Origin: an uncultured Lachnospiraceae bacterium
GTDB lineage: Bacteria; Bacillota; Clostridia; Lachnospirales; Lachnospiraceae
Direction of reading: 5' to 3'
Assembly (NCBI GenBank): GCA_910585545.1
Contig: CAJUFN010000008.1
Span: 1-64,000 of the forward strand
Length of the DNA: 64,000 bases
In this document: positions 1-7,669 of the stretch, in pieces
Layout of the letters: each line of letters begins with the position of its first letter
How positions within the stretch are numbered: position 1 is the stretch's first letter
Made by a program: the position numbers and the translations under genes
The notes under the pieces: generated by a model
The model's input: the letters and a program-made list of their open reading frames with translations, nothing else
Databases searched by the model: none
What the model was told of the DNA's origin: nothing

Positions 1-584
1 TAATTGTACATTTTTATATAATATTTTTTGTACATTAGGTCTTGACATTTTATATCTCTGCCCTCTCCAACTTGCTGCCCAACTACTTCATTTGATCTAA
101 ACTTTGACACCAGTGGTGTCGAAGTTAAATCATTTCGTTTTCCTTGACTATTCATAGCATCCAATTTCATTTTATAAGCAAACGCTTTCTCTGATGGCAA
201 TATCTTTTCCCGCTGTAAATTGGAGTCAACCATGAGAATGGTCGATTCTTCATCGGAAAGATTTCTTACAATACATGGAATTTCCGTTTTCTCTGCCAAC
301 TCACTTGCATATCTTCTCCGATGGCCGGCAATCATCTCATAACTGCCATCTCCCTTTGGTCTGACGATCACCGGCGAAAGAACACCATACTGTTTTACAC
401 TTTCCACTAGATTCGCCATTTCCTCATCCATTCGGATTTTAAACGGATGATTCGGAAAATCACAAATTTCATCGATTGGAATTTCCATAATCATTTCCCG
501 CTTTGCTTCATCCCGTTCCTCCTGCGTACTAAATAGATTATCGGCTGAGGGAAAATTGAAGTTGATTTCTCTGCCTTTCGCCAT
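1..584 (-). CDS. ParB/Spo0J-family partition protein, C-terminus off the left edge or disrupted
   Basis: The frame is open from ATG at 582-584, behind a strong AAGGAGGTGG SD, to base 1 (about 194 codons). It shows the ParB N-terminal nuclease-like fold, with a PIDEICDFPNHPF stretch and the GHRRRYA box (about residues 75-90), then SNLQREKILPSEKAFAYKMK and a helix-turn-helix start ending VGQQVGE near residue 173. ParB proteins of plasmids and integrative elements normally continue GESRxQIxRYIRLTEL. Here the reading turns into a low-complexity KYYIK-type tail in AT-rich DNA from about base 62. It is therefore probably cut by an insertion or rearrangement rather than only by the window edge. It overlaps the parA remnant upstream by 47 bp, the usual parAB order. 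Mobile-element partition or regulation is inferred. Confidence 0.75.
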   Translation of the reverse strand, partial: MAKGREINFNFPSADNLFSTQEERDEAKREMIMEIPIDEICDFPNHPFKIRMDEEMANLVESVKQYGVLSPVIVRPKGDGSYEMIAGHRRRYASELAEKTEIPCIVRNLSDEESTILMVDSNLQREKILPSEKAFAYKMKLDAMNSQGKRNDLTSTPLVSKFRSNEVVGQQVGEGRDIKCQDLMYKKYYIKMYN

Positions 585-842
585 CCCGAACCACCTCCTT
601 TGTAAAGGCTTGATACGCTTTCGCTACCGTGCTGTCCTTATCATAACTGTAAATGCTCTTTCCTGCGGCGCTTGTCTCCGCTGCCTTTACTGCAACCTGA
701 ATTACAGTCTGATACACTTTAATAAACTTTCCGACACCTTCCTTCAGATTCCCCTCGCGTTAATCATGGTCATTACCATGAACAGGACACCCTTGGTCTT
801 GGCTATATCCTTCCCACTGTAGGGCGAATTAGGAACTTCCAT
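538..842 (-). pseudogene. ParA-family ATPase remnant (C-terminal third, frameshifted)
   Basis: Two reading frames joined near base 750 give a ParA/Soj C-terminus. The first reads MEVPNSPYSGKDIAKTKGV then LFMVMTMINARG. The second reads NLKEGVGKFIKVYQ, VKAAETSAAGKSIYSYDKD and AKAYQAFTKEV, stopping at 538-540. The KAAETSAxGKSI and AYxxFTKEV stretches are ParA hallmarks. The Walker A and switch regions are missing and the join is shifted at a run of G residues, so no functional ATPase is made. It precedes and overlaps the ParB gene, so this is the residue of a parAB module from a plasmid or integrative element. Confidence 0.72.
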
Positions 843-853
843 CCATTAGTGAC

Positions 854-871
854 GTGCGCCGCCAGGCGCAC
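854..871. repeat. GC-rich perfect palindrome
   Basis: GTGCGCC and GGCGCAC face each other across four bases (854-860 and 865-871). It sits between the parA remnant and the terminator of the Abi gene. The plus strand is followed by A residues rather than T, so it is not a canonical plus-strand terminator. It may mark an old recombination end. Confidence 0.4.
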
Positions 872-872
872 T

Positions 873-910
873 AAAAAAACCGACTGATTCTCGTTTTGAA
901 AATCAATCGG
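873..910 (-). terminator. Rho-independent terminator of the Abi gene
   Basis: On the minus strand CCGATTGATT pairs with AATCAGTCGG (one mismatch) around an 11-base loop and is followed by TTTTTTT. It starts 11 bp after the stop codon at 922. Confidence 0.75.
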
Positions 911-921
911 CTATGTAAAAT

Positions 922-1809
922 TTATTGATTATTTTTATAAATTGACAAAATATATTCACATATGGTAATAGAAGAATTCATAACAAGCCTTGCTTCATGC
1001 TCTCTGATTGCATACCGCTTTTGTCCTGCCCCATGACTATCACTGATTTTATTTCTTAATTCAGCAATCGCTCTTACTATTCTTTCCAAACCACTAAATA
1101 AACTATTGATTCTATTATCAATATCTCTGCTTTGATTCAGTCCATACTTCTCTTTTATCTTCCCATAATACTGCGTCAAATCTCCATTCATCTTAACATC
1201 AACTTCTTCATTTTCCAAAACATATAAGAAAACTTCCTCCATCAATGTTCTTGACTTTGTTATTACGCTATCATAATTTCCATTGGATAAATCCTCAGTA
1301 CATCTTGTCCTAAGACTGTGTATATATTCCATATTCACAATATTAAAAACAGGTGCTTCTATTTGTATGTCTTTCTGAAACTCAACCAGATAAAATTTCT
1401 CATTAACAACCTTTAATTCATGTTTTCCTAAAAACAGATTTGCATTTATAGCATCCAATGCCCATTTCTTTGCCTTGTTATATGCTGCTTGAATACTGTC
1501 CCTATCACCTAATTCCGTTAAATAGTCAAACTGTGTCATTGAAAACATATATGCTAAAACATTGGACACCATTTCACGTTTAATCATATTTAACAGAAAG
1601 GCTTTAAACATTTCACATCTGGATTTACAGCCTAAATCATCCTCTTTATAAACAATCGGGAATCCAAACCTTGTTGATAATGAACAAATATCTTGACCTC
1701 TTAAATAAGGTAAACCTAATCTGTATTCTTCCGTTTGACAATCAGCATTGTCACCAATCAATATACGAATAATTTTATCTGTGCATAATAACTCCCATTT
1801 ATTTTTCAA
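922..1809 (-). CDS. Abortive-infection family protein (Abi_C-like C-terminus)
   Basis: About 295 residues. The C-terminal half (about 175-290) matches the pattern of the abortive infection C-terminal domain: a VITKSRTLMEEVFLYVLE helix, then LFSGLERIVRAIAELRNKISDSHGAG, then EARLVMNSSITICEYIL. The RNKxxDxHG core is the recognisable motif. The N-terminal 150 residues are helical and not assignable. An in-frame ATG exists at 1830 without an SD; the TTG at 1809 lies 8 bases after a GAGGAGG site and is the likelier start. Family knowledge suggests phage exclusion by host shutdown, but the toxic activity is unknown. It is AT-rich, monocistronic, has its own terminator, and lies beside a parAB remnant, so it was probably acquired on a mobile element. 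Confidence 0.72.
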   Translation of the reverse strand: MKNKWELLCTDKIIRILIGDNADCQTEEYRLGLPYLRGQDICSLSTRFGFPIVYKEDDLGCKSRCEMFKAFLLNMIKREMVSNVLAYMFSMTQFDYLTELGDRDSIQAAYNKAKKWALDAINANLFLGKHELKVVNEKFYLVEFQKDIQIEAPVFNIVNMEYIHSLRTRCTEDLSNGNYDSVITKSRTLMEEVFLYVLENEEVDVKMNGDLTQYYGKIKEKYGLNQSRDIDNRINSLFSGLERIVRAIAELRNKISDSHGAGQKRYAIREHEARLVMNSSITICEYILSIYKNNQ

Positions 1810-1830
1810 TAACAATGCCTCCTCATTCAT

Positions 1831-2171
1831 ATTTTATAAAAATACACAATTTCCAACAACATTGTTCTCTTTCCTAAATATTATAATTCAATCCCAACCA
1901 TACATCAACCAGCAACTTCCATTATCTATCTAATCCCTTTCTGATTAAGATACAACAACTTATAACCTCCAACATCATTTGGGGGAAATCTGCGAAAAAT
2001 CCCGGTCAGAAACACGAATCAAACTTCTCCTCTTTTCCCAAAAGAATGAGGCAAACTTTCACACACCATTTGGGGGATACCCTTTCCCCCAACTCTTCCC
2101 CAAAAAATCCCCCAAATCGGCACTCAAAATACGGTAATTTACGATAAGTTATGAACCTCTCCCAAGAACGC
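1831..2171. other. Non-coding stretch with short CATTTGGGGGA repeats
   Basis: No credible gene. An 11-bp sequence CATTTGGGGGA occurs at 1976-1986 and 2067-2077, and an inverted partial copy TCCCCCAAAT occurs at 2108-2117. The 62-codon frame in this stretch is low complexity with no SD. This is the boundary between the accessory patch and the tsf-rpsB core, so the repeats could be traces of recombination. Confidence 0.4.
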
Positions 2172-2215
2172 AAAAAACCCCTGAAAATGCCCATTCTATG
2201 GGATTTTCAGGGGTT
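2172..2215 (-). terminator. Terminator downstream of rpsB-tsf
   Basis: The minus strand reads AACCCCTGAAAAT, a short loop with an extra GC-rich pairing, then ATTTTCAGGGGTT followed by TTTT. It lies about 140 bp beyond the tsf stop and is the first strong hairpin plus T-run after it. Confidence 0.75.
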
Positions 2216-2354
2216 CGTAAATCAATTCTTCTCAGAAGTTTACTGATTCATGCGACTGTTGCTAACCTCATCTTCGCCTTTCCGGCTCGATTCGCCAAGC
2301 AACGCTGCATAGGTTCCAACTACGGTTCATCTACGTCCTTTGGACTTGATTCAC

Positions 2355-3278
2355 CTAATTTCCACCCATCTGTGCTGCTACTTCTGCTGCAAAGTCTTCG
2401 TTTTTCTTTTCCATACCTTCACCAGTTTCAAAACGGATGAATTTTACTACAGAAAGATTTGCACCGTTCTCTTTGCCTACTTTTTCTACGTATTTTGCAA
2501 CTGTAAGGTCGCTGTCCTGTACGTATACCTGATCTAACAAACACACTTCTTTCAATTCTTTGTTCAGACGTCCGATAATCATTTTTTCAATGATATTGTC
2601 TGGTTTTTCCGGATTCTCCTGTTTTGCCTGTGCTAAGAGAATCTCTTTTTCATGCTCAATATAATCCTGTGATACTTCATCACGAGATACATATTTTGGA
2701 GACATAGCTGCAACCTGCATAGCTACGTTCTTAAGTGCTGCTTTGATTTCATCGTTTACTACATCTGTAGCAGCTTCTACTAATACACCGATTCTTCCGC
2801 CGCCATGGATGTAAGATACTACACAGCCATCTGTATTGATTTTCTCAAATCTTCTGATGCTTAATTTTTCACCGATAACAGCGATTTTTTCTGTCAAAGC
2901 ATCCGCTACAGTTTTGCTGTTGTCTGCTACCCAAGCTTCTGCCATAAATGCATCCATATCAGCTGCTGTTGTAGCAAGTGCCTGATCTGCAACTGCTGCT
3001 ACGAAGTTCTGGAATTCTTCGTTCTTAGCAACAAAGTCTGTCTCAGAGTTAACTTCTACGATAGCTGCTGCTTTATCATCGTTGATTACTGTCTTAACAA
3101 TACCTTCTGCTGCAATTCTGTTTGCTTTCTTCTCAGCTTTAGCCTGTCCGTTCTTTCTTAAGAACTCAACAGCTGCTTCCATATCGCCATTTGTTTCATT
3201 AAGAGCTTTTTTACAGTCCATCATACCTGCGCCTGTCATTTCTCTTAATTCTTTTACCATTCCTGCTGTAATTGCCAT
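2355..3278 (-). CDS. tsf: Translation elongation factor Ts
   Basis: 307 residues, the usual length. EF-Ts is the guanine nucleotide exchange factor for EF-Tu in the cytoplasm. The N-terminal UBA-like helix bundle carries KELREMTGAGMMDCKKAL (about 9-26). The TDFVAKN core motif (about 80) contacts the EF-Tu nucleotide site. The second core subdomain contains SYIHGGGRIGVLVE. The C-terminal part has the family-typical EVCLLDQVYVQD stretch. It starts 24 bp after rpsB, giving the classical rpsB-tsf operon, and shares the rpsB promoter at 4160-4188. No anomalies seen. Confidence 0.97.
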   Translation of the reverse strand: MAITAGMVKELREMTGAGMMDCKKALNETNGDMEAAVEFLRKNGQAKAEKKANRIAAEGIVKTVINDDKAAAIVEVNSETDFVAKNEEFQNFVAAVADQALATTAADMDAFMAEAWVADNSKTVADALTEKIAVIGEKLSIRRFEKINTDGCVVSYIHGGGRIGVLVEAATDVVNDEIKAALKNVAMQVAAMSPKYVSRDEVSQDYIEHEKEILLAQAKQENPEKPDNIIEKMIIGRLNKELKEVCLLDQVYVQDSDLTVAKYVEKVGKENGANLSVVKFIRFETGEGMEKKNEDFAAEVAAQMGGN

Positions 3279-3302
3279 GATCTGATTCCTCCGTACCGAA
3301 TA

Positions 3303-4049
3303 TTATTCTTCTACTACTGCTTCTTCAGCTTCTGCTGCTTCTTCGTATACTTCTTCAACGCCTGTAGCACCCTGATTTGCTTCCACAACAGCATCTGCCA
3401 TTTTAGCAACGATTAATTTTACTGCTCTGATTGCATCGTCATTACCCGGAATTACGTAATCTAACTCTTCCGGATCACAGTTTGTATCAGCAATACCGAT
3501 AAGCGGGATTCCAAGTGTATGTGCTTCCTGTACACAAATTCTTTCTTTCTTAGGATCTACTACAAAAATAGCATCCGGAATCTTCTTCATCTCTTTGATA
3601 CCGCCTAAGTTCTTCTCAAGTTTTTCCCACTCTTTTTTAAGTGCGATAACTTCTTTTTTAGGCAATACTTCGAAAGTTCCATCCTCAGCCATAGTTTCAA
3701 TTTCTTTCAAACGGTTAATTCTGCTCTGGATCGTTTTAAAGTTTGTGAGCATACCACCTAACCATCTTTCATTTACATAGTACATACCACAACGTTCTGC
3801 TTCTGTTTTGATAGCATCCTGTGCCTGTTTCTTTGTACCAACAAAAAGAACTGTACCTCCGTCTGCTGCAATCTCAGAAACTGCATTGTAAGCTTCGTCT
3901 ACTTTACCTACAGACTTCTGCAGATCGATAATATAAATACCATTTCTTTCTGTGTAAATGTACGGAGCCATCTTAGGGTTCCATCTTCTTGTCTGATGTC
4001 CGAAATGAACACCTGCTTCTAAAAGTTGTTTCATTGAAATAACGCTCAT
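3303..4049 (-). CDS. rpsB: 30S ribosomal protein S2
   Basis: 248 residues. The N-terminus MSVISMKQLLEAGVHFGHQT and the motifs RWNPKMAPYIY, NERWLGGMLTNFKT and DTNCDPEELDYVIPGNDDAI are diagnostic of S2. The C-terminus ends in an acidic Glu/Ala-rich tail (about 230-248), commonly variable in S2. The start is fixed by a TGGAGGAATTAAC site before ATG. It is first gene of the rpsB-tsf operon. Its leader from the promoter is about 100 bases and may hold control structure, but I do not recognise a specific ribosomal leader motif. Confidence 0.97.
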   Translation of the reverse strand: MSVISMKQLLEAGVHFGHQTRRWNPKMAPYIYTERNGIYIIDLQKSVGKVDEAYNAVSEIAADGGTVLFVGTKKQAQDAIKTEAERCGMYYVNERWLGGMLTNFKTIQSRINRLKEIETMAEDGTFEVLPKKEVIALKKEWEKLEKNLGGIKEMKKIPDAIFVVDPKKERICVQEAHTLGIPLIGIADTNCDPEELDYVIPGNDDAIRAVKLIVAKMADAVVEANQGATGVEEVYEEAAEAEEAVVEE

Positions 4050-4159
4050 GTTAATTCCTCCATTTTGGTTTTTCTGCCATATGTTTCTAATCTTTAAGAC
4101 CCGGAATCTTTCCTGGCACCATCAAAGAATCCACATATGTGATTTTTTGCAACGTTAAT

Positions 4160-4188
4160 AGTATAGCATATATATTTTCTGCACGCAA
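4160..4188 (-). promoter_or_regulatory. Sigma-A promoter of rpsB-tsf
   Basis: On the minus strand TTGCGT (4183-4188), a 17-bp spacer ending TGC, then TATACT (4160-4165). It is about 110 bp upstream of rpsB and just downstream of the preceding gene's terminator. Confidence 0.75.
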
Positions 4189-4223
4189 GAACTATTTCCC
4201 ACGCAAATTGCAGTTTCTAACGC

Positions 4224-4253
4224 AAAAACGTACCGTTTTTTCCAAACGATACG
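4224..4253 (-). terminator. Terminator of the NlpC/P60 gene
   Basis: On the minus strand CGTATCGTTT pairs with AAACGGTACG (one G-U) and is followed by TTTTTG. It lies 20 bp past the stop at 4274. Confidence 0.8.
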
Positions 4254-4273
4254 CTTTTGTAATCACCTTATTT

Positions 4274-5419
4274 CTACCAATATCTTACAAACCAATGATT
4301 TCCCCACACATTCGAAATCTTAACGACATCTCCCGGCTCCGGAGCATGAATTACTTTGCCGCCTCCGATATAGATTCCTACATGTCCCGGCTGACAGAAG
4401 ATATCTCCTGGCTGAGGATTGGAAACACTACGTCCCTGTGCACTTTGATCGCCGGAATATCTTGGAATGCTAATACCTGCAACCCTGTGGCAATACTGTG
4501 TTAATCCCGAACAATCCAAGCCTTGTCCCGGACGGCTTCCGCCCCATACATATGGCACCCCAAGCTGAGAGTATGCTGCATTTACGATAGCCGCTGCCGC
4601 ATTCTGATTATTTGTACCACTATTTCCAGAACTGCTTCCGCCGTTTGAACCGCTGTTAGATGGTTTCTGCCCTGAATTAGAACTGCTTCCGCCCGAACTG
4701 CTTGTCCCACCAGATGCCGCCGCCTGTTCTCTTTCCTGCTCCGCTTTCTTACGCGCTGCTTCTTCCCTTGCTTTACGCTCCGCCTCTTCTTTCGCTTTAC
4801 GTTCCGCTTCTGCCTGTGCGATAGCCGCCTGAAGTTCTTGCTCTAAATTTGCCACTTCACCTTTTTTAGCTTCTATTACATTGTTCAAATTCGCCTTCGC
4901 CGCTGCATATTCTTTCTGCTGCTCCTCCAGCTTCTTCATTTCTTTTTCAATCGTCTCTTTCAATTTGACGATTTGCTTTTTGGTCTCCTGATATTCACCA
5001 AGCATCTTTCGGTCAGAATTATGAATATTCTGTATGTACTCTGCTTTGCTTAATACTTCTGCAAAACTCTTAGCCTCAAGAATAGATTCCAAATCTTTTC
5101 CGACTCCCTGTTCATACATATGTTTAATGCGAAGCTTCATCTTCGCATACTGCTCTTTTTCTTTCAGCTCAGCTTCTTCCAAATCATCCGTTGCCTTCAA
5201 ATATGCCTCGCCCGTTTCAATCAATTCAGCTTCCAGCGTATCAATCTTTGAAATAATTCCTGATAATTCTTCCTGAAGAGATTTCACCTGATTCTGTGCT
5301 TCTTCTTTCTGTTGTCGAATTCCTTCTATGTCCGGTGCAGCCAAGACTGGTGTCACAACTAGAGTTCCTATCATAACAGCCGTCAAAAGTACTCTTCCTA
5401 ATTTGTTCATCGTCTTCAC
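4274..5419 (-). CDS. Secreted NlpC/P60 peptidoglycan hydrolase with PcsB-like coiled coil
   Basis: 381 residues. Signal peptide (about 1-28), a long charged coiled coil (about 30-215, including Lys/Glu/Ala-rich repeats), a Ser/Gly/Asn linker (about 235-275), and an NlpC/P60 catalytic domain (about 276-381). The Cys-His-His triad is visible: Cys303 in GLDCSGL, His346 in PGHVGIYIG, His358 in VIHAPEPGD. The architecture matches the PcsB/CwlO class: D,L-endopeptidases that cut stem peptides during growth and separation, often activated through FtsEX at the membrane. Enzyme class is established for the family; the exact bond and partner are inferred. It is monocistronic with its own promoter (5530-5558) and terminator. 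Confidence 0.9.
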   Translation of the reverse strand: MKTMNKLGRVLLTAVMIGTLVVTPVLAAPDIEGIRQQKEEAQNQVKSLQEELSGIISKIDTLEAELIETGEAYLKATDDLEEAELKEKEQYAKMKLRIKHMYEQGVGKDLESILEAKSFAEVLSKAEYIQNIHNSDRKMLGEYQETKKQIVKLKETIEKEMKKLEEQQKEYAAAKANLNNVIEAKKGEVANLEQELQAAIAQAEAERKAKEEAERKAREEAARKKAEQEREQAAASGGTSSSGGSSSNSGQKPSNSGSNGGSSSGNSGTNNQNAAAAIVNAAYSQLGVPYVWGGSRPGQGLDCSGLTQYCHRVAGISIPRYSGDQSAQGRSVSNPQPGDIFCQPGHVGIYIGGGKVIHAPEPGDVVKISNVWGNHWFVRYW

Positions 5420-5529
5420 CTATTCCTTATTATGTTCAATATACTGCTCTTTTAATATGCTCCATATCCAAAGCATTGGTAGTTTACTTTTGATTAAAAT
5501 CAAAATATTTTCTCGTTTTTTCCAATTTT

Positions 5530-5558
5530 ATTATACGCGTATTTTATTCTTTACGCAA
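5530..5558 (-). promoter_or_regulatory. Sigma-A promoter of the NlpC/P60 gene
   Basis: On the minus strand TTGCGT (5553-5558), 17-bp spacer, TATAAT (5530-5535). The -35 is identical to that of rpsB. It leaves a leader of about 105 bases. Confidence 0.8.
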
Positions 5559-5592
5559 CACTTTTTAACACTTTTGTAATATTTCTCAATTT

Positions 5593-6489
5593 TTATTCTG
5601 CATTTTCCTGACATTTTATGCCTTCTCCATGAATAAAAATAAGTAATGACACAGAAATCATTGCACAGATTGCCGTAACGACTCCTACTCGGAATACGTT
5701 CTGAAAAATCCATTGATACATTCCAAAATAAGTTGCCGTCAAAGATGTCAGATTTGCCGCGATATGAACGAGTATCGGCGCTTTTAGAGTTCCAAATCGT
5801 TCATATACATATATAAACAATGCACTAAATGCAATTGCATACACCGCCTGCACAATATTGCCGTGAAACAATCCAAACACCAGACAAGTAAATCCGGCCG
5901 CTCTTTTCACAGACCACATATCTTTCAACCGATCATAGAACAACCCTCTGTAAATGAGTTCCTCTGAAATCGGCACTAAAATGCCAACTCCCAAGATCTG
6001 TACTAACAAATCCGCAGCATAAAATCTATCGGCTGTTTCCTGGTAACTGGCACTAAGCGATGCCACATCTGCGAGCATAATAATATTGTTCAATGCAATA
6101 CTTATCACAATCCCCGCTCCAATGACCGCCGCATATTTCAGCCAAGATACTTCTTTTTTGTTTTGCATACCGCAGGCTTTGCGTCTTTTACAGTCTTTAA
6201 AAAACATAATACTCAAAATTGGAAGAAGGATTGCTGCCGATATCACCATGATCTCATTCGAATATTCCATCGCCTTTTTCGTTGCTTCCATAATAAGTTC
6301 ATTCGTCTTCTGCATCAGAACATCCATATTGGCATTTCCTATATCAGGATTTTCAGATAAGAACTTTGGCCATTGTCTTCCTGTAAACCACAAAATAACT
6401 ATCTGACTTACCATATATGATACTGCGTAATATATCAGCAACGGACTAATAATCCGAAACATTTGCTTTACTCCGTTCTTTTTCGGCAT
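5593..6489 (-). CDS. CPBP-family intramembrane protease (Abi/CAAX type)
   Basis: 298 residues with about seven or eight hydrophobic segments. The three conserved motifs of the CPBP (Rce1-like) family are present in order: SEELIYRGLFYDRL (paired Glu plus Arg), FGLFHGN (His), and a later segment with HIAANLTS. Members are membrane glutamate-type proteases; some process peptides or protect producers of bacteriocins, but no peptide gene is adjacent. It is co-directional with alaX (28-bp gap), so it may be the last gene of an argS-alaX transcript. Substrate unknown. Confidence 0.85.
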   Translation of the reverse strand: MPKKNGVKQMFRIISPLLIYYAVSYMVSQIVILWFTGRQWPKFLSENPDIGNANMDVLMQKTNELIMEATKKAMEYSNEIMVISAAILLPILSIMFFKDCKRRKACGMQNKKEVSWLKYAAVIGAGIVISIALNNIIMLADVASLSASYQETADRFYAADLLVQILGVGILVPISEELIYRGLFYDRLKDMWSVKRAAGFTCLVFGLFHGNIVQAVYAIAFSALFIYVYERFGTLKAPILVHIAANLTSLTATYFGMYQWIFQNVFRVGVVTAICAMISVSLLIFIHGEGIKCQENAE

Positions 6490-6517
6490 CTATCTTCCTC
6501 TCTTTCTCATATACAAC

Positions 6518-7666
6518 TCACACATAAAATGCTGCTTTTATCGCTTCCTGGCTTCCATATAAAGAACCCTGCACCATATCCGGTTTCCCGCCGCCGCGTC
6601 CTGCAAACTGTCCATTTAAATCTTTTGCGATTTCTCTCACATCCAACTGCCGGCTGCCAATAACATACTTATAACCTTCTTTATCATTTCCGCAGCACAC
6701 AGCACATACGCCAACCGCTCTTTCAAGAACCGTATTACACAATTCGCGCATTGCGTTCCCGTCCAAACCTTCTTCGAACAAAATCACCCTGTTTTTGCCT
6801 TGCTCTATTTCCGCCGCCTGATATGCAAATACTTTTCTTTGCAATGCTGTAATTGTTCCGTTCAATCGGAAATTCTCATCCTTCAAACGTTCTACAGCCT
6901 CCGTGACCTTGTCTTCTTTTGCAGACAACGCATTCGATATCGCATGTACACTTGCCTCTTTCCCACGGTAATCCGCAAGCGCTCTAAATCCGCAGCGCAT
7001 GGAAATACGCACTCCGCCTTTATAATTCTGCATAGCAACCAGCTTGATCATGCCAATCTCGCCTGTCTTCTTCACATGCGGCGCACAGCAGGCGCATACA
7101 TCATATCCCGGAATCGTCACAATGCGCACCTGTCCTTCTATCTCAATCTTGCTCCGGTATTCCATCGTCCGCAATAATTCCCGTTCCGGATACTCTGCAA
7201 TAATATCCAGATTTTTTACTACGGCTCGATTTGCTTCATATTCAACCTCTTTTAACTGTTCTTTTGTCAAAATCCCGTCAAAATCAAGTGTTACGTTTTC
7301 ATCCCCCAGATGAAACCCTACATTGTTATAACCAAAGCGTTCATGTACGATACCTGAGATGATATGTTCTCCGCTATGCTGCTGCATCTTTGAAAAACGC
7401 TCTTCCCAGTCGATCACACCATGCACAGCCGTTCCCACAGCAATCGCTGCGTCTGCGGTATGAAAAATCACATCTTCTTTCTCCTGCACATCACTGATGT
7501 ACACCCCATTGAGCACCCCCGTATCAGCAGCTTGCCCGCCGCCTTCCGGGAAGAATGCCGTCTTATCGAGCACGATCAGATATTTGTCACCCTTTTGTTC
7601 ACAAGACTGTACCACAGCCTCAAACTCTGCAAGGTGACTGTCTTCATAAAATAACTTCCCTGTCAT
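6518..7666 (-). CDS. alaX: Alanyl-tRNA editing protein (AlaX-type, with DHHA1)
   Basis: 382 residues. The editing domain carries the zinc-binding pair HSGEH (about 98) and CACCAPHVKK (about 192), which hydrolyse Ser or Gly mischarged on tRNA-Ala. The C-terminal DHHA1-like part ends in the Gly-rich FAGRGGGKPDMVQGS segment also seen in AlaRS. There is no aminoacylation domain, so it acts in trans. It lies 3 bp downstream of argS and is almost certainly co-transcribed with it. An AlaRS gene itself is not in the window. Confidence 0.9.
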   Translation of the reverse strand: MTGKLFYEDSHLAEFEAVVQSCEQKGDKYLIVLDKTAFFPEGGGQAADTGVLNGVYISDVQEKEDVIFHTADAAIAVGTAVHGVIDWEERFSKMQQHSGEHIISGIVHERFGYNNVGFHLGDENVTLDFDGILTKEQLKEVEYEANRAVVKNLDIIAEYPERELLRTMEYRSKIEIEGQVRIVTIPGYDVCACCAPHVKKTGEIGMIKLVAMQNYKGGVRISMRCGFRALADYRGKEASVHAISNALSAKEDKVTEAVERLKDENFRLNGTITALQRKVFAYQAAEIEQGKNRVILFEEGLDGNAMRELCNTVLERAVGVCAVCCGNDKEGYKYVIGSRQLDVREIAKDLNGQFAGRGGGKPDMVQGSLYGSQEAIKAAFYV

Positions 7667-7669
7667 ATC

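Noticed and set aside
556..822. 88-codon plus-strand frame
   Set aside because: Antisense to the parA remnant and ParB start.
2006..2194. 62-codon minus-strand frame before the tsf terminator
   Set aside because: No SD, reads across the terminator arm and the G-rich repeats.
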